A stretch of DNA of 64,000 nucleotides from Sycobia sp. Sy_11. Its lineage: Eukaryota > Arthropoda > Insecta > Hymenoptera > Epichrysomallidae. The DNA is taken from NCBI GenBank assembly GCA_018907035.1, contig JACCIC010000099.1, positions 1,054,501 to 1,118,500 on the forward strand. The letters run 5' to 3'. The notes below the pieces were generated by a model, which was not told where the DNA came from, made no database searches, and saw only the letters and a program-made list of their open reading frames with translations. The translations under genes were made by a program, and so were the position numbers. Shown piece after piece: positions 38,280 through 48,723 of the stretch; the first letter of the stretch is position 1; each line of letters opens with the position of its first letter.

Positions 38280-39226
38280 AAGTGTACATAATTGAAATTA
38301 AATGAAAATAATTTTTCAAATAATGTTTACACATATATAGACCTATACTTACTAATTAATTCTGGACTACCTACTTTACAAAATCATTATATTCGACTTG
38401 ATTTAAATAACTTTTTATCTTGTTATAAGCTTTCTATCTTTAATAGCCTGTATTGGAATTGTTATCATAAACATGCTACTGCTATATTGGGAAACAGTTG
38501 ATTTTTATGCACCTTTCTTTAATTCTTCATTGCACAGAATAATTTACTTGATAAAACATCTAAATACATTAGTCAAATTATCAAGTAATTTCTGAAGTGA
38601 TAATTGCAGTGGTAATTATAAACTGGATAATTTTCAATTGTTTTCATTTTTATACCATCTTTCTCTAGTTATATTTAATAATGATCATTCGGTCCACTTT
38701 CAATATCAAAGATATTTTGAATATATATTAAAAATTATTTCTTGTATTTTTCAAAACATTACATAGCTAAGAAGAAAATGATAGTAATTGATTTATTACA
38801 AAACACATGGAAAGGAAAGGTAATGTTGTCAACGTTTGATAGAAACGTTTAATAGTAAATATTACGATGCTCAGTTATTTAATTATTGATTATGAATTTA
38901 ATTTTACAAATAAGTGTAGATAATTTTTTGGTAGTTTCATTTGTTTAATATACGTATATTGAAAGAACTTGTAATTTACATTTATTTAATTTTGAAGAGT
39001 CATTTTTAAAATGTAATATTTTTATTTTATTTTATTACATCTTTTATTCCTTATTAACATCTTAAATTCATTTTAATATATTATTGATTAAAGAATTAAA
39101 TATTTTTTTAAACTTAAATATCTTTTTAAATCTTGAAAATAGTAAAATTTTTATTCAGAATAAACATTAAAAACACTTTTTAAAAATTGATTAATAATAT
39201 TTAATATTAACACTTTACATTAATAA
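38280..39226. other. AT-rich DNA, nothing recognised
   Basis: Unstructured AT-rich sequence between the LINE and the foldback element. Confidence 0.5.
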
Positions 39227-40020
39227 ATATTTTTATCGGTCTTACAGTCTTTATAATATTATATATTAGCTAAAATAATAGTCAGACTGTCCTTGGTTAT
39301 GTTTACCCCCGTAGAATCTGAAATATAACTTATTACTGCAATAAATTATATTAAAAATTCAAAATTCAAAATTCAAAATAAAATAAAAAATAAAATTTTT
39401 TTTTTTTTTTTTTTTTTTTTATGTTATTTAACGTCGCTCTATTTATGCTTCCAAATATTGGTGCTAATCAGCGACGGAGGTCTACGATGTGTTTGTAAAC
39501 AAAGCACATGTAAATTATTACAGCGGTGCTTGTGTCAATCGGCCGAGACCGGGATTCGAACTCGGATCACCAAGTTACTAGTCCTTCGCTCTAGCGATCG
39601 AGCCATCGTAGGCCTCTAAAAAATAAAATAATAATAAAATAAAAATAATAAAAGTACTATTCTATGTTAGTAAAGGACAATCCTGAGACTCCTGAGGCTC
39701 AGGATGCACCGTAGCGATTCGAAACGTCGGACAAGAAGGTAATTCTAAATTTAAGGTGGTGGGGGCACAATCAGGATGTCCTTTACTAACATAGAATAGT
39801 TCTTTTATTATTTTTATTTTGCTTATTATTGTATTTTTATTTTTATTTTTATTTTATTGTTAAATTTATTTTATTTTTATTTTTAATTTTCTGATATAAT
39901 TTATTGTAGTAATAAGTTTTATTTCAGATTCTACGGGGGTGAACATAAACAAGGACAGTCTGATTATCATTAATTTAGCTAATATATCATATTATAAAGA
40001 CTGTAAGACCGATAATAATA
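39227..40020. mobile_element. Foldback (inverted-repeat) element with nested SINE
   Basis: The left arm, about 39227-39355, is repeated in inverse orientation at about 39893-40020. Shared blocks are the ATCGGTCTTACAGTCTTTAT terminus, AGTCAGACTGTCCTTG, and the CCCCCGTAGAATCTGAAAT block. An inner inverted pair (TTCTATGTTAGTAAAGGACA and its complement) flanks a core with GATTCGAAACGTCGG and GGTGGTGGGGGC. The core and one arm recur at 6086-6390 and, diverged, at 5158-5330. There is no coding capacity. A SINE has inserted in the left half. Confidence 0.75.
39396..39617 (-). mobile_element. tRNA-derived SINE with poly(A) tail
   Basis: Read on the minus strand, a tRNA-like head of about 75 nt has a box-A-like TGGCTCGATCG followed by GAGC, giving a GCTC/GAGC D-stem. 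A perfect box B, GTTCGAATCC, lies at 39552-39561 with near-complete T-arm pairing. A body of about 120 nt ends in GCGACGTTAAATAACAT, followed by a 25-base A tail (seen as T on +). An 11-bp direct repeat AAAAAATAAAA flanks it (39385-39395 and 39618-39628), although the site is low-complexity. RNA polymerase III transcription and LINE-driven mobilisation are inferred from family knowledge. Confidence 0.8.
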
Positions 40021-41840
40021 CATTGTGTCACATACTATTTTCCCATACGGGGGCGCTTTTTCTTTCTCAAAGAAATGCACAAAACATTGAACGGCAAACT
40101 CACAGAATTAAAGAATGTCAACCCCCCTCCACGTGTTAGTCATGCTTAGATAGAGCGAGCAGGTATAAAATCTAAAGGTCCAAATGATACTCGCTCTGAA
40201 ATAAGTTGCCCTAACATAAAATGTAATTCGTTGGGTTTAAAAAGTATAATATTATCTGTTTTCTCTTAACGTTATACCTGCAATTTAATTGAATTGAATA
40301 AAATAAAATTAAATAATTTCCTCTTATTTGGAAATCGATACAGTATGTATAAATAATATGGATAAAGAAGAGATGTAGGATTGGGTGCTGGGGGTACAGG
40401 GGGTGAAACCCCCGCCGGGGATTGGGGGGCGGAGCTTCCCCTTCTCTATAAATAAATAAGACTAATCAATTGAAAATTATAAGTTTGTTAATAATCTACG
40501 CTCAAATTAAAATTTTAAAAAATTTAATAGCATAATAAATAGAATTTAAAATTAAAACTAATTAAAAAAAGATATAGATAATTTTTAATACTTAAAAAAC
40601 ATAAGAATTTTTATAATAAATTTCAGATAGAATATAAATCTTATTTTATTTTAAAATCTTGAATACCTAACTGAAAGTGAAAAAAAAGTTGAGCCGGCGG
40701 TCGACTGACGCATATACTCGTAAGTCTAAACATCGTAGATGCCAGATGTTACACAGGCACGGAAAAAACCTGAGAATCCTACCGGACTACACGGTTTGGT
40801 TAATTCTGCTTTATGATTGGTCGGGAAGCGGCCATAAACACTTTTCCTCCGTAGGAGGAAAAGTAGTATTTTGCTCCCTCTAGACAGCTGCAGAAAATCG
40901 TATTTTGCGCCCCGAGTGCGGGAAAAATATTTATTAATTAATTCAGAACATTTGACATAAGTACAATTTTTAATTTTGAATTTTAATTAATACTTTACAA
41001 CAATATGGCCTATATTCACGAATAACGAACAGGTTTTTTGTTTTTTATTTCTATTAATTAAGTGCTAATAATCGTTATCAAATATGGTATGCAAATTGTT
41101 TGCATGTAAAAAAAGCAAACTCCCTTTTCAATAAATTTATTAAAATATTTATGATACGTAATTCTACTGATATGAAAAGATAAATATTTGAATGTAAGAA
41201 AAACATTGCTAGCAAGCGAAGTTATTTGTAAGGAGGAATATTTAAGTGAAGGTAGTATATTTTTAAGTAATTTCACTTAATCTGTAGTTATAGCAATACG
41301 GAATATAAATTTTACTTAATCTACTTAATAAAAATTTCAAATGCTGATAAAAATCAGTTTTTCATTGTCGAGGACGATATTGTTTGGTTAAAATACGGAA
41401 CCACAGGCGTAGTGACCGCAAAATGGAAAAATACTTTCATACAATAGAGAAATGTATCAATGTAAAGATTCATTTTACAAGTTATAACTGTTTACAAACA
41501 GATTATGCATTACATTTGGTAAACATATTTGCATATTTTTTATATAATTTTTCTTTTATTATCATTAGTGTATACTTTTTCAGTTATACCTCGATTATGA
41601 TTTTACATACCCGAAGTTACGTAACCAAGAAGAGTTTCTCTTTTAAGAACTCTTAGAAGACCTTACTCCTTTTTCCTAATCTTCTTCCACTTCTTCTGAT
41701 AAGACTTATTTGTGGATCTAAGAATTTCCTACCCTGCATTTTTCACTTAATTTGAAATAAAAGGGTGTTTTTTAAAAAAAATAAATATTTATTTTGATTT
41801 ATCTTTAACTTTTGTGAGAATTTTGACTGGTATTGGAACG
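40021..41840. other. AT-rich DNA with a G-run cluster and a hairpin
   Basis: No gene was recognised. A GC-rich patch at 40385-40445 contains GGGGG-TGAAA-CCCCC and four G-runs. A perfect 11-bp hairpin ACTTTTCCTCC-GTA-GGAGGAAAAGT lies at 40840-40864. Confidence 0.5.
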
Positions 41841-41842
41841 TT

Positions 41843-42436
41843 TTGACGCAGGAAGTCGACGGACAAGAAAGAGTGTTGGAGTATGTGAGTAGAGCGCTCT
41901 CTCAAGCCGAAAGAAATTATTCAGTATCTGAGAGAGAGTGCTTGGCTGTTGAGTGTGCTATTGATAAATTCCATCCATACATAAATGGATATCATTTCCG
42001 CATCGTTACAGACCACAATAGTTTGAGGTGGATTCGTCCGATACAGGATCCCATTGTCAGACTCGCCCGATGGGCTCTTAGGTTGCAAGGGCAAACTTTC
42101 GATATAGAGTATCGGAAAGGGACGATGAACAAAGTACCAAACGCCCTTCCAAGGATCCGAGGATCATGATCCGTCCTGTTTCACCGTAACGTGGGCAGGA
42201 GATACCCAAGATGAGTGATGCGATAGTTTAAAAACGTCCAGGATCACCCTGAAGATTATCCGAAATGGAAAATAATCAGTGGGCAGTTATACTGCTATTG
42301 CCTGAATGAAGTTCTCGAGGTCATTTTGGGCAATGAAAATGTTTGGAAGATCATTGTTCCTAAGGAGCGTTGTGATGCAGTACTTAAAGAGTATCACGAC
42401 GACACGATAACCGGATATTCAGGTCGAGAAAATTAG
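41843..42436 (+). pseudogene. Ty3/gypsy pol fragment: RNase H to integrase N-terminus
   Basis: The first 108 residues match a retroelement RNase H: EYVSRALSQAERNYSVSERE, then a TDHNSLRW block and a LQGQTFDIEYRKG block, ending at a TGA near 42168. After a frameshift, the frame at 42239-42436 gives a DYPKWKIISGQLY stretch and the start of an integrase zinc domain. Its second zinc-binding His is replaced by Tyr (HDDTITGYSG), and it then stops. The upstream RT and the integrase core are absent. It differs from the integrase of the 12.4 kb element, so it is a relic of another family. Confidence 0.75.
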
Positions 42437-42639
42437 ACTAAACAATTTAATATTACTTTTAAGGAAACAGCTTATTTATATTATATAATATTTATAATGA
42501 TTATATTAGTTTGGCAATATACGTAACTAGCATCCCCTGTCACGATTTCGCAAAAATTAATAAGTGACCGACTTGTTATAATATTCAAATTAAAATACTT
42601 TTCATAAATATTTAATTTGGTAGTAGAAAAATATCTTGA

Positions 42640-43090
42640 TACTCCGATTTGCCTGTTCTAGAAAGTCCAATGTGCCCTTGTCCGTGTGGAAAAATTCTGA
42701 TTTTAAATCGACTCCAATATATTTAAATATCTGCCCTAGTGCTTTATTGATTGTGATGCCAAAGATAGTTTTATTGGAAACTAAGGTCTTTTAAATTGAA
42801 AAAGCAGATCTATTTGGGTCATTAGGCTTCAGCGTAAGAGAGCAGTAGATCCTGCAGCTGCACTATATGCAAGTATGATTTCAATAACGTTATTCCACAT
42901 ATTTTTTACTTACAAGCTTCTGCCATTGCACATTCTTGGAGGGTTAAGGTTTCGGATAAAATTAATAGGAACTCCTGATTTAATGCGAAGATTATGTGAT
43001 GGAAATCCTGCAGATTTTTAATAATTTAGAAACGTTATTGGAAAAGTATTAGTATCTTTATTCTTAAAAATGCTATCAATGGATATATTC
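42640..43090 (-). pseudogene. Decayed Helitron/PIF1-type helicase C-terminal fragment
   Basis: Minus-strand translation shows, in order, FPITFLN, SAGFPSHNLRIKSGVPI, NFIRNLNPPRMCNGRSL, a MTQIDLLFQFKRP stretch and, after a frameshift, TINKALGQIFKYIGVDL. This is the order of the C-terminal motifs of Helitron-encoded PIF1-like helicases (FxxPHxLxLKxGxPIxLLRNLNPPxLCNGT, then FAMTINKxQGQ). Several stop codons and at least one frameshift make it non-functional. No Rep domain or Helitron end was found in the window. Confidence 0.7.
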
Positions 43091-43559
43091 TCCCAAACTG
43101 TACCCCAATATTTTTTTAGAACAATATTATTAATTAGTATTGATATAAAAGGAATTTAAAGTTTATTCAAAAAGTAATACTGAAAATAATTTTACATGAT
43201 GCATTACGTTATTTAAATTTAATGGAGGGGCTCTTTTTTCATCTTCATGTGTACTAAGAATAACCGATTATTTTATACAAAATCATGCAGCAGAAATTTG
43301 ATAAATAGTATACATTTATTTATTAATTCAAGATCGGATAAATAATGATATTTTTGAGCCTGCTACTAGTAATATTATTATTTAGAATAGTTTCCAAAAA
43401 ATTTTGTATGTTTCATTATCGTGCACCCAGAAAAAATTCATAGCGAAATTCTGTTAATATATTTAATTTTCTAATTTTTAGAAATTGTCAATTTAAACCG
43501 CTTAATTAAATAAAATGTACAAAAATGTAGGTTTATGTTGTTGCGTCCAGCAACGACGT

Positions 43560-43562
<3 letters not shown>

Positions 43563-43635
<73 letters not shown>
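43563..43635. repeat. (TA)n microsatellite at the LTR start
   Basis: A TA tract of about 73 bases beginning 24 bases into the 5' LTR. The 3' LTR carries the same tract at 53701-53746 but shorter, showing length drift after insertion. Confidence 0.95.
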
Positions 43636-43637
<2 letters not shown>

Positions 43638-44447
43638 AATACACATATATATAGATATACGCATTTACGTATCTACGTATATACGGGTGTGCGTGTAAAT
43701 ATTTACACAAGTGGTCATCCCCTTGTAGTTTCTTGCGCCGGGAATGTGCGCGGACTTTGAGCGAGGAGGAGAGTAAAATAGAAATTGAGAGAAAGAAAGA
43801 AGAAAAGGGGCGAGCGTTTGGCAACATCGCGATTGCTCTGCCTACGGAATATATATATATATATATCTGCGTATAAGATACGGAAAAAGAATATTCTAAA
43901 ATTTTTCTGTGCCTAGAAATTGGAAAAGTGCAGACAGCGTCGAGTGACGAACTGCGCACGCCCCCCCCCCGCAATAAAAGCCAGATGCGGCCCAAACGAG
44001 GCTGCCTGGCTGCGGGCCCGCCGTAATGCGGCGTGAGCTGAAGTGCTTTCTCTCCTCCCCCCCTCTCCGATCGTACTTCCCCCCGCGGAAACTCGGACGA
44101 GTGGAAGGCGCGCTAATGCGACTTTTATGACCCCCTCCCCCCTTTGTATACACTAACGAATTTTGGGACGAAATACCAGCGAGAACGACACTACGAAGAA
44201 AACTAAGAATTTTAAAAGCAATTTATATAATGAATTAATATTTGAAAATATAATACCTGCTTCGAGGTCTTATTTTCTAATTTTAAATAATTATAATTAT
44301 TATCGCGAGAACTTACTTTTTGCGAACCGTAATTATTATTATAATATTCATTATTATTATTGTTATTGTTATTATTAATGATATAAACTTATTTATTATC
44401 ATGAATGGTAACCTTATTTTGATAGTTTTAATTATTAAAGCTGTACT

Positions 44448-44830
44448 ACTAATTATATTTTGCGAACCACAGTTATTATTCTAGTTTTTAATTATTATTA
44501 TTATTATGAACAAAGTTAGTTATTATCGTGAACGATATCTTATTTTTAATCATTATTATTGTAAGGTTGATTATTATTATCAGTGTTTACCTTATTATTT
44601 TAATTATTATTATTGTTATTACGTTAATTATTACTAATTATATTTTGCGAACCTCAGTTTTTATTATAGTTTTTAATTATTATTATTATTATGAACAAAG
44701 TTAGTTATTATCGTGAGCGTTATCTTATTTTTAATCATTATTATAGTAAGGTTGATTATTATTATCAGTGTTTACCTTATTATTTTAATTATTATTATTG
44801 TTATTACGTTAATTACTATTAATCATGTTT
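44448..44830 (+). repeat. Tandem duplication in LTR U3 (about 188-bp unit, two copies)
   Basis: Each unit starts AATTATATTTTGCGAACC and runs through TTATTATCGTGA-type and TATCAGTGTTTACCT-type segments. The same two-copy arrangement exists in the 3' LTR at about 54569-54950, so it predates this insertion. Duplicated U3 segments often carry enhancer activity; that is inference here. Confidence 0.75.
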
Positions 44831-45277
44831 ATCTTACTTGTAAATCATTCTTTGGATATTATTACCAAGATCATTATTATTAAGATTTTTACCATTACTA
44901 TCAGTAGTTATTATTACAATTATTATTTTTAGTATTAATATTCATGTTTTTAACGCGTATTCACCACTATAAAACGTAATAGTTCATAAGAGTATGTTAT
45001 TTTATATTAGCATTATAGGTAATCAATAATTATTATTTTAATAATTATATTTTTATCAAATATTAAATAAGTTAGTTATAATTCACGACGACATCTAAGT
45101 TCGCTCCACGTAGTTATACGAAAAGTCTTTGTCGAGCAAAAGAGAAAGTAACAATCATAATATTTGTACGAGATGAAGGGAAGTATCATATTCCTATAAT
45201 AAAAAAACGTCCCTTCATCTCTCCCACCACCATGTATTTTCTCAGCGGAGAAAATTTCGGCGGCGTCGCGCCCCGAC

Positions 45278-45386
45278 TATAAATACAGGCCCGCTGGACC
45301 GCGAAAAGCAGACTGCCGGTCGCGTTTGCGTAGCGTAGAAGTTATTTCTTGTATTTTCGTAATACTATATAAAATTATAAAATAAA
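45278..45386 (+). promoter_or_regulatory. LTR core promoter and poly(A) signal (5' LTR)
   Basis: TATAAATA (45278-45285) lies in a GC-rich stretch. The start site is expected near 45308 and AATAAA follows at 45381-45386, giving a short R region. The same arrangement in the 3' LTR is TATAAATA at 55406-55413 and AATAAA at 55509-55514. Confidence 0.7.
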
Positions 45387-45831
45387 AAGTAAGGACTATA
45401 TATATATTTTTCGAGTTCTTTTTACCTTTGTATTCCGCGATACGCGCGCTTATTTTTAGGGCGGGAGACACGAGTCTAGGAGACAGAAAGCTGTCGCTGG
45501 ACCCGTAGACTCCGCTAAACATAAGCGCGACGATCCGAGGTAATAGCGGGAGGCCGAACGCGTGCCGCTGCTACCCTTGGGGGATATTGGAGCCGTCGCC
45601 ACTCCAAGTCCGACACGCTGGGGTGAGAGCCGCCCGGGAGTGGCCTCAACCAGCGTCGAAACCGCGCCCTCGCGAAATAAGTGTATCCGCGATCTGCCCC
45701 GCGTGTCCCCGGCTTCAACACGCGAAAGCGTTGGCCGAAAAACAAGGGGGCATTTGCCGGTAAATAACGGCTTAAAATCGCCGTTAAGATTACCCGGGTG
45801 GCACCAACTTCGGTTGGACGTCACAAAAAAT

Positions 45832-45849
45832 TGGGGGCTCGTCCGGGAT
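45832..45849 (+). other. Primer binding site complementary to tRNA-Pro
   Basis: TGGGGGCTCGTCCGGGAT lies 6 nt after the LTR end. It is the 18-nt complement of the 3' end of tRNA-Pro, the same primer site used by murine gammaretroviruses. It primes minus-strand DNA synthesis. Confidence 0.88.
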
Positions 45850-45985
45850 GCGTTTATAGATCGCGGACACCTTTATTTTCATTTTTCCTTTTTTCGCGTT
45901 TATTTATTAGTGTTAGGCCAGTTCGCGTAGCGAAGCGTAGGGTGAAGAGATAATTTTAAACATTTTTTTTGTTTCTAATTTTTTA

Positions 45986-46369
45986 GTGGCCGGGAAAGCC
46001 TACAAACAGAAGAGAAATCGGGAGCACAAGAGGCGGCAACGGGAGACCCGTTTATTAATTCGAGGCCAAATTTTAGAAGCAGAGCAGGAAAACCGAGAAA
46101 GAAAAGGGCTAAACCGCGTTCCGGATCGGGAAGTAAAGGACACGGTTTGGAGAATTTATCGGCCCATTCACGAGCGATATCTGCGAGAACTCGCGGCGCG
46201 GCGGCCAATAAAACGGGAAACCGTTTGTCTGCCACCCCAGCGTTCGGAAATAAAAAAGGAGGTACTTACCGGCGTGATCAAGGCGCACCGAGCGCCTAGG
46301 GAAATCTGCCGCGGCGTGGCGTGTTCGGGACCTCCGGACCGCCTCAACCGGTCGTTAACCGGCCGCTGA
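45986..46369 (+). CDS. Leader ORF A, basic 127-aa frame of unknown function
   Basis: The open frame begins with a GTG codon right after a pyrimidine-rich stretch ending TTTTTTAG, which could equally be a splice acceptor. The product is very rich in Arg, Lys and Glu (AYKQKRNREHKRRQRETR near the start). It has no recognised domain and stops at the entry to the minisatellite. It lies between the primer site and gag, where Ty3/gypsy elements normally have only a short leader. It may be a remnant of a longer ORF; the frame at 47546-47800 is in the same phase. Confidence 0.4.
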   Translation: MAGKAYKQKRNREHKRRQRETRLLIRGQILEAEQENRERKGLNRVPDREVKDTVWRIYRPIHERYLRELAARRPIKRETVCLPPQRSEIKKEVLTGVIKAHRAPREICRGVACSGPPDRLNRSLTGR

Positions 46370-46569
46370 CGCTGATATACCCCCCGTTGACGCGCTTGCC
46401 TCCGCTGGCGGAGTTAATCCGCCCCGCAACTGGTGTGACAACAACGCGCCATCGTCGAACCACCGCGGCCGCGACAACGCGAGCCGTCAGCAGCCACCCG
46501 ACGGACGACGGAAGGATCCACGGAGCTCACGTTAACGAAGCTCACCGCCGACCTACCATCAGCGCTGCC

Positions 46570-47500
46570 CGTCGCACCGCAGAGCAGCGCAGTGCACCCG
46601 ACTGCGCCGCCGCCCGCTACTGCGGCCTCTCTTTCTCTTGACGCGCCGCCGCCAGCCGCCGCCGGCCGACTACCTCAGCGCAGCGCATCGCACCTGAACT
46701 TGCGCCGCCGCCGCTGCTGCGGCCTCTCTTCTCTCTTGACCGGCTGCCACCCAGCTCAGCCGCCCGCCGGCCGACTACCTCAAGCGCAGCGCATCGCACC
46801 TGACTGCGCCGCCGCCCGGTGTTGCGGCATCTCTCCTCTGTCCTTGACGCGCCAGGTCCGCCAGCGGACTACCTCAGCGCATACGTAGCGCACCTGACCT
46901 AGCGCCGCCGCACGTGATGCGGCATCTCTCTCCTCTGGACGCGACCAGCCACCGCCGACCTGACTATCCGCAGCGCAGCGCTCTCTCTTCTCTTCTTTGA
47001 AGCGCCGCTACCAGCAGCTGCCGGCCGACTACCTCAGCGCAGCGCAGCGCACCTGACTGCGCTGCCGCCGTGTTGCGGCATCTCTCTCTCTCTGACGCGC
47101 CGTTGACTACTCAGCGCGCGTAGCGCCTGATTACTCAGCCGCCAGCTGACTACCTCAGCGCAGCGTAGCGCAGCGCAGCGCACCTGACTGCGCCTGCCGC
47201 CGGTGTTGCGGCATCTCTCTCTCTCTTGACGCGCCGCCGCCAGCTGACTACCTCAGCGCAGCGTAGCGCACCTGACTGCGCCGCCGTCCGGTGATGCGGC
47301 ATCTCTCTCTCTTGACGCGCCAGCCACCGCCGACCGACTACCGCAGCGCAGCGCCTCTCTCTCTCTTGAAGCGCCGCTGCTAGCCGCCGCCGGCCGACTA
47401 CCGCAGCGCAGCGCACCTGACTGCGCTGCCGCCCGCTGCTGCGGCAGCTCTCTCTCTTGACGCGCCGCCGCTAGCCGCAGCGCGACAAGTCGTACCGCTG
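46570..47500 (+). repeat. GC-rich minisatellite in the retroelement leader
   Basis: About ten imperfect copies of a unit of about 50-130 bp. Each is recognisable by CTACCTCAGCGCAGCGCA, CACCTGACTGCGCCGCCGCC, TGCGGCATCTCTCTC and TTGACGCGCCGCCGCC blocks. Copies of the TCTCTC block occur near 46625, 46725, 46828, 46925, 46980, 47080, 47213, 47300, 47350 and 47447. Composition is extremely CpG- and CT-rich compared with the rest of the element. Confidence 0.85.
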
Positions 47501-47545
47501 CCAGCGGCACCGACAAGCCCGGCCGAGGCAACTACGCCCAAGTGG

Positions 47546-47800
47546 TTGTCGCCGATCCGGGACCTGCGGCTAAAGCCGTCTGGCTGCCCGCTGACCCCTC
47601 GCGGACCGACGGAAGAAGAACTCCGCGCCGCAGAGCAGCGACGGAGCCGGGAAAAGGGGGATCAGGCGACCGACCAGGGTATACCGGCCCCAAGCCCCGT
47701 CCGAGAATCAGGAGATCCACCCAGCCGTGCGAGACTCGCGGGGTGGAAGAGGAAGTTATTTTTAAATTCGGACAGCGAGAGCGAAAGCGACGAGGATTGA
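47546..47800 (+). CDS. Leader ORF B, 84 aa, acidic tail, unknown function
   Basis: The frame just after the minisatellite is rich in Arg and Pro and ends with LNSDSESESDED before a TGA. No family is recognised. The acidic Ser/Asp/Glu tail suggests a real, formerly longer protein rather than chance. A start upstream through the repeat cannot be fixed. Confidence 0.35.
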   Translation: MSPIRDLRLKPSGCPLTPRGPTEEELRAAEQRRSREKGDQATDQGIPAPSPVRESGDPPSRARLAGWKRKLFLNSDSESESDED

Positions 47801-48723
47801 TTGAATTAAAACGTGTATATATATATCTACTATGCACTAGTATAATTTTTTTTAATAAACGAATTTACCAGAAATACGTCTTTATTGTGTGCTGTACCAT
47901 ATTTCCCTTTCCCACTTCCACTTCCCACTTTCCTTTTAACTGGATATTAATTTTATTATTGCTTTCGGTTTTTGTTTGTTTTTAACCAATTATCTTTAAC
48001 TTTAATTCTTTATTCTTAATATTTATTAATTCTAATTTTTCTCTTTCTCTATATTTTCGTTCCTTTTTTTTAAATATATTTGTTAAAAACTGATATTTTT
48101 TTAATTTATTTATTAACAGTATTTTTTCCCTTTTTTTCTTAGCTGAATTCGAATATTACTTTGCCACTATTATTATTAATTTTAGTCTTTAGTAATTTTA
48201 ACTTTTATTTTTCAACTTTTACTTTTATTCTAACCTTTCATTCCTTTGTTTTCAAATATTTTTTTTTCTTCACTTATTTTATAACGATATTTTTTTTTCC
48301 TTTTAAACTCTTTTAATTATAATTTTAATCTAGATTTTAAGTTTAATCCGTTTAATTTTTAATCTTTATTTAATTTATCATTTTTGATTCTTAATATTTT
48401 GTTTCCTTTTAATCTTTTTATTGTTTTAAACCTTGACTTTAACTATTATTTTTTTTCTATTTATTGATTTATTTATTTATTTTTCTCTTGAATCATTAAT
48501 CTTTCTCTTTGAATTTTTCAACTAATTTTTATTTTTGTTTTAATAGTTTTGTTTATAATTCTTTTGTTTTTATTTTTATACCTTTCTCTCTCCCTATGTA
48601 TACACCGTCGCTCTCTCGTTATCTAAATGGTAGGGCTAAATAGAGACTCCCTCCCGTACCGAGCGAGGAAAGGTTAAAAACTATAGAAGAGCGAGTGAGT
48701 TTCCCACCACTAGGGCGCTTTGT
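47801..48723. other. Non-coding T-rich spacer in the retroelement
   Basis: About 0.9 kb of T- and pyrimidine-rich sequence without a frame, between the leader ORFs and the coiled-coil ORF. Confidence 0.6.

Larger units (their letters stand above)
43539..45825 (+). repeat. 5' LTR (2287 bp)
   Basis: It starts TGTTGCGTCC and ends GACGTCACA. A (TA)n tract lies at 43563-43635 and a GC-rich segment at about 43920-44130. Next come TTATTA-rich sequence with a tandem duplication of about 188 bp (starts near 44448 and 44636), a TATA box at 45278-45285 and AATAAA at 45381-45386. Relative to the 3' LTR it has an extra segment of about 43 bp near 45607-45649 and lacks a short insert near the poly(A) region. 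The copies have therefore diverged by substitutions and indels, and the insertion is not recent. Confidence 0.9.

Noticed and set aside
43471..43995. 174-residue minus-strand frame over the 5' LTR, and its twin in the 3' LTR
   Set aside because: It is driven by the (TA)n tract in the LTR, differs between the two LTRs, and has no domain.
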